The notes below the pieces were generated by a model, which was not told the DNA's origin, did not search any database, and was given only the letters and a program-made list of their open reading frames with translations. From Burkholderiales bacterium (GTDB lineage Bacteria; Pseudomonadota; Gammaproteobacteria; Burkholderiales; Burkholderiaceae_C): a DNA stretch of 64,000 bases. The stretch spans positions 1-64,000 of the forward strand of contig JAIXKR010000041.1 in the NCBI GenBank assembly GCA_026932235.1. Direction: 5' to 3'. Both the position numbers and the translations under genes were made by a program. This document shows, in pieces, positions 56,167-64,000 of this stretch (its first letter is position 1; each line of letters starts with the position of its first letter).

Positions 56167-57957
56167 ATGCAGGAACGAGACATCCGCGAACTGATCGAGG
56201 ACGTGCGCGCCGGCACGCTGCCGCGCCGCAGCTTCATTGCCCGCATGGTCGGTGCCGGCCTGACCGCCCCCATGGCCTCGATGCTGCTGATGCACGCCGG
56301 CATCGCGCAGGCGCAAACCGCCCTGCCCTACAAGCCGACCAAGCGCGGCGGCGGCGGCACGCTGAAGGTGCTCTGGTGGCAGGGGCCCGTGCACCTGAAC
56401 CCGCACTGGGCGACCGGCACCAAGGAGCAGGAAGGCGCGCGCGTCTTCTACGAGCCGCTGGCGGGCTGGGACAAGGACGGCAACCTCCAACCGGTGCTGG
56501 CCGCCGAGATCCCCTCGCGCGAGAACGGCGGCCTGTCCACCGACGGTACGAGCGTGATCTGGAAGCTGAAGAAGGGCGTGACCTGGCACGACGGCCAGCC
56601 CTTCACCGCCGACGACGTCGTCTTCAACTGGGAGTTCTGCAAGGACCCGGCGACCGCCGCCTCGGTGATCTCGGCGTACCGCGACATCGTCGTCACCAAG
56701 ATCGATGAGCACACCGTGCGCGTGGTGTTCTCGAAGCCCACACCCTTCTGGGCCGAGCCCTTCGTCGGTACGGTCGGCATGATCCTCCCGCGCCACCTCT
56801 TCAAGGACTACATGGGCGCCAAGTCCCGGGAAGCGCCGATGAACCAGAAGCCCGTGGGCACCGGCCCGTACAAGTTCGTCGACTTCAAGCCCGGCGACAT
56901 GCTGCGCGGCGTCGCCAACGAGAACTACCACGTCCCCAACCGCCCGCACTTCGACGCCTTCGAAATGAAGGGCGGCGGCGACGCCATCGGCGCCGCGCGC
57001 GCGGTGCTGCAGACGGGCGAGTACGACTATGCCTGGAACCTGCAGGTCGAAGACGACATCCTCAAGCGCCTGGAGAGCGGCGGCAAGGGCCGGGTGACGA
57101 TCAGCTACGGCGGCAACATCGAGTTCATCCTGCTCTCCTACGCCGATCCGTGGAACGAGATCGACGGCGAGCGCAGCCACGCCGACAGCCGACATCCCGC
57201 CTTCCAGGACAAGGCGGTGCGCGACGCGATGAACCTCCTCATCGACCGCAAGGGCGTCGAGGACTTCATCTACGGGCGCACCGGCCTGGCCACGCCGAAC
57301 TTCCTCAACAACCCGCCGCGCTTCAAGAGCAACAACCTGAAGTACGAGTTCAACGTCGACAAGGCCAGCCAGATCCTCGAGGCCGCGGGCTGGAAAAAGG
57401 GCGCGGACGGCATCCGTGCCAAGGGCAACGTGAAGCTCAAGTTCGTCTTCCAGACCTCGGTGAACCAGCCGCGACAGAAGACGCAGGCGATCATCAAGGA
57501 CGCCTGCAGCAAGGCCGGAATCGACCTGGAACTGAAGAGCGTCACCGCCGCGGTCTACTTCGGCGGCGACTATGCCAACCCGGACACCTACCAGAAGTTC
57601 TGGTGCGACATGGAGATGTACACGACGACGATGACGCAGCCCGACCCGCAGGTGTTCATGGAGCAGTTCTGCAGCTGGGAGATGGCGACCAAGGCCAACA
57701 AGTGGGCCGGCCGCAACCTCAGCCGCTGGCGCAGCGCCGAATACGACGCCACGCACAAGGCGGCGCAGCAGGAGCTGGATCCGGTCAAGCGCGCGGCGAT
57801 GTTCATCAAGCTCAACGACCTCGTCTGCAGCGACGCCTTCATCCAGCCCGTCGTCTACCGGCCACGCCCCTCGGCGGCGGTCAACAAGCTCGTGACGCAG
57901 CTCTCGGGCTGGGACAACGACCTCTGGGCGCTGGCCCATTGGTACAAGGACGCCTGA
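56167..57957 (+). CDS. Peptide ABC transporter substrate-binding protein (copy 1)
   Basis: This 596-residue DppA/OppA-type (SBP family 5) periplasmic protein has an N-terminal Tat-like motif (LPRRSFIARMVGAGLTAP) and mature start near residue 48. Core segments: LLKVLWWQGPVHLNPHWATG-like start, VTWHDGQPFTADDVVFNW, GTGPYKFVDFKPGD. It would bind peptides or similar substrates for DppBC. AGGAG sits about eight bases before the ATG. It is a close paralogue of the next gene, same length. Confidence 0.92.
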   Translation: MQERDIRELIEDVRAGTLPRRSFIARMVGAGLTAPMASMLLMHAGIAQAQTALPYKPTKRGGGGTLKVLWWQGPVHLNPHWATGTKEQEGARVFYEPLAGWDKDGNLQPVLAAEIPSRENGGLSTDGTSVIWKLKKGVTWHDGQPFTADDVVFNWEFCKDPATAASVISAYRDIVVTKIDEHTVRVVFSKPTPFWAEPFVGTVGMILPRHLFKDYMGAKSREAPMNQKPVGTGPYKFVDFKPGDMLRGVANENYHVPNRPHFDAFEMKGGGDAIGAARAVLQTGEYDYAWNLQVEDDILKRLESGGKGRVTISYGGNIEFILLSYADPWNEIDGERSHADSRHPAFQDKAVRDAMNLLIDRKGVEDFIYGRTGLATPNFLNNPPRFKSNNLKYEFNVDKASQILEAAGWKKGADGIRAKGNVKLKFVFQTSVNQPRQKTQAIIKDACSKAGIDLELKSVTAAVYFGGDYANPDTYQKFWCDMEMYTTTMTQPDPQVFMEQFCSWEMATKANKWAGRNLSRWRSAEYDATHKAAQQELDPVKRAAMFIKLNDLVCSDAFIQPVVYRPRPSAAVNKLVTQLSGWDNDLWALAHWYKDA

Positions 57958-58009
57958 GCGCGGCCGCGCCGCCGACACTTGCCGATTCCCGACACCGGAG
58001 AGAGAAACC

Positions 58010-59800
58010 ATGCAGGAAAAGGAAATCCGTTCGCTGATCGAACAGGTCCGCGAGGGGGCGCTGCCGCGCCGACAGTTCATCGGCCGCATGGTCGCCGCGG
58101 GCCTGACGGCGCCGATGGCGGGCACGCTGCTCCTCAGCGCCGGCGTCGCGCAGGCGCAGTCGACCTTGCCCTACAAGCCGACCAAGCGCGGCGGCGGCGG
58201 CTTGCTGAAGGTCATCTACTGGCAGGGCGCGGTGCACCTGAACCCGCACTACGCCGGTGGCACGAAGGACCAGGACGCCAGTCGCATCTTCTACGAGCCG
58301 CTGGCGGGCTGGGACACCGAGGGCAACCTGATTCCCTGCCTCGCCGCCGACATCCCGACGCGCGCCAACGGCGGCCTCGCCGCCGACGGCCGCAGCGTCA
58401 CCTGGAAGCTCAAGCAGGGCGTGAGCTGGCACGACGGCAAGCCGTTCACGGCCGACGACGTCGTCTTCACCGCCGCCTATGCCGGCGACCCCGCGGCGGC
58501 GATGGTGACGGTGGCAGCCTACAAGGACATCAAGATCGTCAAGGTCGACGACTACACGGTGCGCGTCGAGTTTCCGCGGCCGACGCCGTTCTGGTCCGAG
58601 CCGCTCACCGGCATCGTCGGCTGCATCCTGCCCAAGCATGTGTTCGAGCCCTTCATGGGCGCCAAGTCGCGCGAGAACCCGGCCAACCTGAAGCCGGTGG
58701 GAACGGGGCCATACAAGCTCGTCGACTTCAAGCCCGGCGACATGCTGCGCGCCGAAGCGAACAAGAGCTACCACGTCGCCAACCAGCCCTACTTCGATGC
58801 GCTCGAGATCAAGGGCGGGGGCGACGCCACGAGCGCGGCGCGCGCGGTGCTGCAGACGGGCGAGTACGACATCGGCTGGAACCTCGCCGTGGAGGACGAC
58901 ATCCTCAAGCGCCTGGAAGCCTCCGGCAAGGGCAGGATGGCCTTCTACGAAGGCAGCGACATCGAGTTCGTGCTGCTCAACGTCACCGACCCGTGGAAGG
59001 AAGTCGACGGCGAGCGCGCCAGCGTCAAGAGCAAGCACCCAGCGTTCAGCGACAAGGCCGTGCGCGACGCGATGAGCCTGCTGATCGACCGCAAGGGCAT
59101 CGCCGAGGTGATCTACGGCCGCGGCGCGATCACGACCTCGAATTTCCTCAACAACCCGCCGCGCTTTCGCAGTCCCAATACGAGCTACGAGTTCAACCCG
59201 GAGAAGGCCAACCAGATCCTTGACGCGGCAGGCTGGAAGAAGGGCGCCGACGGCATCCGCGCCAAGGGCGACGCCAAGCTCAAGTTCGTCTACCAGACTT
59301 CGGTGAGCAGCCCGCGGCAGAAATGCCAGGCGATCATCAAGGACGCCTGCGCCAAGGCCGGCATCGACCTCGAGCTCAAGAGCATCACCGCGGCGGTGTA
59401 CTTCGGAGGCGACTACGCCAACCCGGACACCTACCAGAAGTTCTGGGCCGACATGGAGATGTACACGACGACCATGACGCAGCCCGACCCGCAGTTCTTC
59501 ATGGAGCAGTTCACCACTGCGCAGATCGCGCAGAAGGAGAACAAGTGGGCCAGCCGCAATCTCGCGCGCTGGAGCAACGCCGAGTACGACGCGACCTTCA
59601 AGTCCGCCCAGGTCGAGCTCGACCCGGCCAAGCGCGCGGCGATGTTCATCAAGCTCAACGACCTCGTCGTCGGCGACAAGTACATCATCCCGCTCTTCGG
59701 CCGCCCACGCCCCTACGGCATCGCCAAGAAGCTGCAGCCGGCACTCTCGGCCTGGGACAACATGACCTGGGCACTGGGCTATTGGTACAAGGACGCCTGA
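58010..59800 (+). CDS. Peptide ABC transporter substrate-binding protein (copy 2)
   Basis: This second SBP family 5 protein, also 596 residues, parallels copy 1 residue by residue: LPRRQFIGRMVAAGLTAP at the Tat-like signal, VSWHDGKPFTADDVVFTA, and SEPLTGIVGCILPKHVF near the middle. The two probably arose by duplication; differences could change ligand choice. GGAGAG lies about eight bases before its ATG. A hairpin follows its stop before dppB. Confidence 0.92.
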   Translation: MQEKEIRSLIEQVREGALPRRQFIGRMVAAGLTAPMAGTLLLSAGVAQAQSTLPYKPTKRGGGGLLKVIYWQGAVHLNPHYAGGTKDQDASRIFYEPLAGWDTEGNLIPCLAADIPTRANGGLAADGRSVTWKLKQGVSWHDGKPFTADDVVFTAAYAGDPAAAMVTVAAYKDIKIVKVDDYTVRVEFPRPTPFWSEPLTGIVGCILPKHVFEPFMGAKSRENPANLKPVGTGPYKLVDFKPGDMLRAEANKSYHVANQPYFDALEIKGGGDATSAARAVLQTGEYDIGWNLAVEDDILKRLEASGKGRMAFYEGSDIEFVLLNVTDPWKEVDGERASVKSKHPAFSDKAVRDAMSLLIDRKGIAEVIYGRGAITTSNFLNNPPRFRSPNTSYEFNPEKANQILDAAGWKKGADGIRAKGDAKLKFVYQTSVSSPRQKCQAIIKDACAKAGIDLELKSITAAVYFGGDYANPDTYQKFWADMEMYTTTMTQPDPQFFMEQFTTAQIAQKENKWASRNLARWSNAEYDATFKSAQVELDPAKRAAMFIKLNDLVVGDKYIIPLFGRPRPYGIAKKLQPALSAWDNMTWALGYWYKDA

Positions 59801-59814
59801 GCGCTTGTGATGAT

Positions 59815-59834
59815 GGGCCGCTGCAAGGCGGCCC
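59815..59834 (+). terminator. Hairpin between binding-protein and permease genes
   Basis: GGGCCGC and GCGGCCC form a perfect 7-bp stem with a 6-base loop. This placement, after a binding-protein gene and before its permease, is where attenuating or mRNA-stabilising hairpins are often found. Confidence 0.5.
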
Positions 59835-59867
59835 GCCCCGCTCCAGCGAAACCGGGAACCCGAACTC

Positions 59868-60827
59868 GTGCTCAACTACGTCCTGCGCCGGCTGCTGATC
59901 GCCATTCCGAGCCTGCTGGGCATCAGCCTCGTGCTGTTCGTCGTGCTGGCCCTGGCGCCGGGCGATCCGTTCGAGGAACTGGCGACGAACCCGAACGTCC
60001 CGCCCGAGGTGCGCATGGCGCTGCGCGCGCAGTTCGGGCTCGACGACCCGGTCTGGGAGCGCTACGTGCGCTGGCTCACCAGCATGGTCAAGGGGGACTG
60101 GGGCTTCTCCTTCGTCAGCCGCATCAACGTCGACGAACTGATCGCCGAGCGCATCCCGGTGACGCTGGCGGTGATCGGCGCCTCGCAGATCCTGGCGCTG
60201 CTGGTGGCGCTGCCGATCGGCGTGCTCGCCGCGGTCAAGCCCTACAGCTGGTTCGACCGCATCGCCAGCACGCTGGCCTTCGTCGGCTTCTCGCTGCCGA
60301 CCTTCTTCACCGGCATCCTCTTCATCCTGCTGTTCTCGATCCAGCTCGGCTGGCTGCCCTTCGTCTTCCGCGCCGACCTCTCCGAAACCGGCTGGGCCTG
60401 GTGGTGGGAGCAGATCAAGCAGAGCATCATGCCGGTGACGGTGCTGGGCCTCTTCCAGGCCGCGAGCTGGATGCGCTACGTGCGCAGCTCGGTCCTCGAC
60501 GTCATCCGCCTGGACTACGTGACGACGGCGCGCAGCAAGGGCCTGAAGGAGAGCGTCGTCATCAACAAGCACGTCGTGCGCAACGCGATGATCCCGGTGG
60601 TGACGCTGATCGCGCTGCAGTTGCCGCAGCTCTTCGGCGGCGCGATCGTCACCGAGCAGATCTTCCGCATCCCGGGCATCGGCTCGCTGCTGATCGACGC
60701 GATCCTGCGCAACGACACGCCGGTGGTGATGGCCATCACCTTCATCTTCAGCGCGCTCGTGATCATCTTCAACCTGCTTGCCGACGTGATCTATGGCTGG
60801 CTCGACCCCCGCATCAGCTACCGCTGA
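59868..60827 (+). CDS. dppB: DppB-type peptide ABC permease
   Basis: This 319-residue inner-membrane permease has six helices and the DppB N-terminus LNYVLRRLLIAIPSLLGISL. The EAA-type loop YVTTARSKGLKESVVINKHV and the ending FNLLADVIYGWLDPRI are typical. Pairs with DppC to form the channel. GTG start at 59868. It overlaps the next gene by 35 bases. Confidence 0.93.
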   Translation: MLNYVLRRLLIAIPSLLGISLVLFVVLALAPGDPFEELATNPNVPPEVRMALRAQFGLDDPVWERYVRWLTSMVKGDWGFSFVSRINVDELIAERIPVTLAVIGASQILALLVALPIGVLAAVKPYSWFDRIASTLAFVGFSLPTFFTGILFILLFSIQLGWLPFVFRADLSETGWAWWWEQIKQSIMPVTVLGLFQAASWMRYVRSSVLDVIRLDYVTTARSKGLKESVVINKHVVRNAMIPVVTLIALQLPQLFGGAIVTEQIFRIPGIGSLLIDAILRNDTPVVMAITFIFSALVIIFNLLADVIYGWLDPRISYR

Positions 60828-61734
60828 AGCCGCGCCACAGCTCGGCAAGGCGATCGCCAGCGTCTCGCCCTGGACCGAGGCCTGGCGGCGCTTCAAGCGC
60901 CATCGGCTCGCGTACTGGAGCCTGTGGGTGCTGGCGCTGCTCGCGCTCGCGGTCTTCGTCGGCCCGTTCTTCTACAAGGTCGGCATCAACGACATCGACT
61001 TCAAGGCGCGCCTGGCGACGCCTTCGGCGACGCACCCGATGGGAACCGACGACCTCGGGCGCGACATGCTCGCCCGCATGCTCTACGGCGGGCGGATCTC
61101 GCTTGCGGTCGGCCTGGCGGCGATGCTCACCGCGATCACCGTCGGCATCGTCGTCGGCGCGATCGCCGGCATCTCGCGCGGCTGGGTCGACGCCGCGCTG
61201 ATGTGGCTCACCGACCTCTTCCTGAGCCTGCCGCAGCTGCCGCTGCTGCTGCTGCTGATCTTCTTCTTCCGCGAGACGCTGAAGAACCTCTTCGGCCTCG
61301 AGGTCGGCATCTTCATCCTCATCGTCGCGGTGATCGGCGGCTTCCGCTGGATGCCGGTGGCGCGCCTGGTGCGCGCACAGTTCTTCTCGCTGCGCGAGAA
61401 GGAGTTCGTCGAGGCTGCGCGCGCGCTCGGCGCGAGCGTGCCGCGCCAGGTCGTGCGCCACATCCTGCCCAACAGCCTGGGGCCGGTGATCGTCGCGGCC
61501 ACCATCGACGTCGCCGCGGCCATCATCGCCGAGAGCACGCTCTCCTTCCTCGGCCTGGGCTTCCCGCCCGACATCCCGACCTGGGGCCGCATCCTCTACG
61601 ACGGTCGCGACTTCATGGACATCGCCTGGCACTGGGCGATGTTCCCGGGCCTGGCGATCTTCATCACCGTGCTCACGATCAACTTCATCGGCGACGGGCT
61701 GCGCGACGCGCTCGATCCGCGACGCGTGCTCTGA
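60793..61734 (+). CDS. dppC: DppC-type peptide ABC permease
   Basis: This 313-residue inner-membrane permease has the DppC landmarks MGTDDLGRDMLARMLYGGRI, FVEAARALGASVPRQVVRHI and LGLGFPPDIPTWGRIL. It partners DppB. The ATG at 60793 lies inside the end of dppB; a later start is possible but the first ~35 residues are variable in the family. dppD follows after 13 bases. Confidence 0.93.
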   Translation: MAGSTPASATAEAAPQLGKAIASVSPWTEAWRRFKRHRLAYWSLWVLALLALAVFVGPFFYKVGINDIDFKARLATPSATHPMGTDDLGRDMLARMLYGGRISLAVGLAAMLTAITVGIVVGAIAGISRGWVDAALMWLTDLFLSLPQLPLLLLLIFFFRETLKNLFGLEVGIFILIVAVIGGFRWMPVARLVRAQFFSLREKEFVEAARALGASVPRQVVRHILPNSLGPVIVAATIDVAAAIIAESTLSFLGLGFPPDIPTWGRILYDGRDFMDIAWHWAMFPGLAIFITVLTINFIGDGLRDALDPRRVL

Positions 61735-61747
61735 CGGGCCCCTGCGC

Positions 61748-63723
<1,976 letters not shown>

Positions 63724-63760
63724 CGCGCTGCCGCCTGCCTGCGGGCCCCTGATCTCGCGT

Positions 63761-63793
63761 GCGGCGGCCGGCGGCGCTGCACAGGGCCGCCGC
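63761..63793 (+). terminator. Hairpin after the peptide-transport operon
   Basis: GCGGCGGCC (63761-63769) and GGCCGCCGC (63785-63793) form a 9-bp stem with a 15-base loop, 38 bases after the dppF stop. No T-run. Confidence 0.4.
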
Positions 63794-63806
63794 GCCAGCC
63801 TATGAT
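63778..63806 (+). promoter_or_regulatory. Possible sigma70 promoter for the second usp gene
   Basis: TGCACA at 63778-63783 and TATGAT at 63801-63806 are 17 bases apart, giving a possible -35/-10 pair about 56 bases before the usp start codon. The -35 is imperfect. Confidence 0.3.
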
Positions 63807-63861
63807 GGCGGGCGTACGTTTCCCGACCGATCTTCCATAACCCAGAGACCAAGGCCGACCC

Positions 63862-64000
63862 ATGTACAAGCGAATCCTCGTCCCCGTCGATGGCTCCACC
63901 TTCGCCGAGCAGCTGCTCGCGCCGGCGGCGCAAGTGGCCCGCGCCACGCGCTCCGAACTGGCCGTCCTGCGCGTCGTCGACAACGCCGAAGACCACGGCG
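63862..64000 (+). CDS. Universal stress protein (3' end outside window)
   Basis: Only the first 46 codons are visible: MYKRILVPVDGSTFAEQLL and AAQVARATRSELAVLRVVDN. This is the strand-1 and helix-1 part of a Usp domain, with the conserved Asp after the first strand. AAGG sits about seven bases upstream of the ATG. It parallels the usp gene at 40.5 kb. Confidence 0.88.
   Translation, partial: MYKRILVPVDGSTFAEQLLAPAAQVARATRSELAVLRVVDNAEDHG

Overview
This 64 kb window is high-GC bacterial chromosome, roughly 70% G+C, with tightly packed, often overlapping genes. The gene set points to a betaproteobacterium of the order Burkholderiales, probably near Rubrivivax, Leptothrix or the Comamonadaceae. 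It includes a PhaR-type PHA repressor, 3-hydroxybutyrate dehydrogenase, an OmpR/EnvZ pair, ispD-ispF beside mfd, an aat-bpt pair, fabA-fabB, LexA and a Hanks-type kinase. The assignment is inferred from gene content only. I see no rRNA, tRNA, CRISPR array, insertion sequence or prophage.

Layout. 1-5 kb: end of an aryl-alcohol-type dehydrogenase, an aldehyde dehydrogenase, an SLC13-type anion transporter and an AdhP-like alcohol dehydrogenase. 5-10.5 kb: a decayed intergenic stretch, phaR, then a four-gene overlapping operon for a PGA-like exopolysaccharide (PEP-CTERM/PA14-like protein, PgaD-like, PgaC-like, YaiO/PgaA-like barrel) with no PgaB deacetylase. 10.8-19 kb: relA, an alpha/beta hydrolase, 3-hydroxybutyrate dehydrogenase, a SIMPL-domain protein, ompR-envZ and ispD-ispF. 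19-27 kb: mfd, a frameshifted nitrilase, a class-2 TrpB-like enzyme and an M3 oligopeptidase. 27-30 kb: a subtilase with a GlyGly-CTERM-like tail directly downstream of a rhombosortase-like rhomboid protease. 30-34.6 kb: a yaeQ pseudogene, a prolyl oligopeptidase, aat-bpt, then two decayed genes. 34.6-42.6 kb: a Nudix/metallo-beta-lactamase fusion, an alpha-methylacyl-CoA racemase, an EamA transporter, fabA-fabB, a universal stress protein, a ZIP metal transporter and a dienelactone hydrolase. 42.7-46.4 kb: a four-gene Mla/Pqi-like lipid ABC transporter operon. 46.4-50 kb: an ATP-grasp protein divergent from egtD-selD. 50-55 kb: a Ser/Thr kinase, an asparaginase divergent from lexA (two LexA boxes between them) and two small unknown proteins. 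55-64 kb: an M14-type deacylase, two tandem Tat-type peptide-binding proteins with DppBCDF-like transporter genes, and the start of a second universal stress protein.

How the genes work together. Two different C-terminal sorting signals occur: PEP-CTERM on the exopolysaccharide operon protein, with no exosortase in view, and GlyGly-CTERM with its probable processing protease next door. The egtD-selD pair suggests a link between ergothioneine-type chemistry and selenium, possibly selenoneine, though the other enzymes are not in view. Five loci (nitrilase, yaeQ, an SH3 protein, an ABM-like fragment and a minus-strand fragment) look frameshifted or decayed. Several genes appear to start with TTG.
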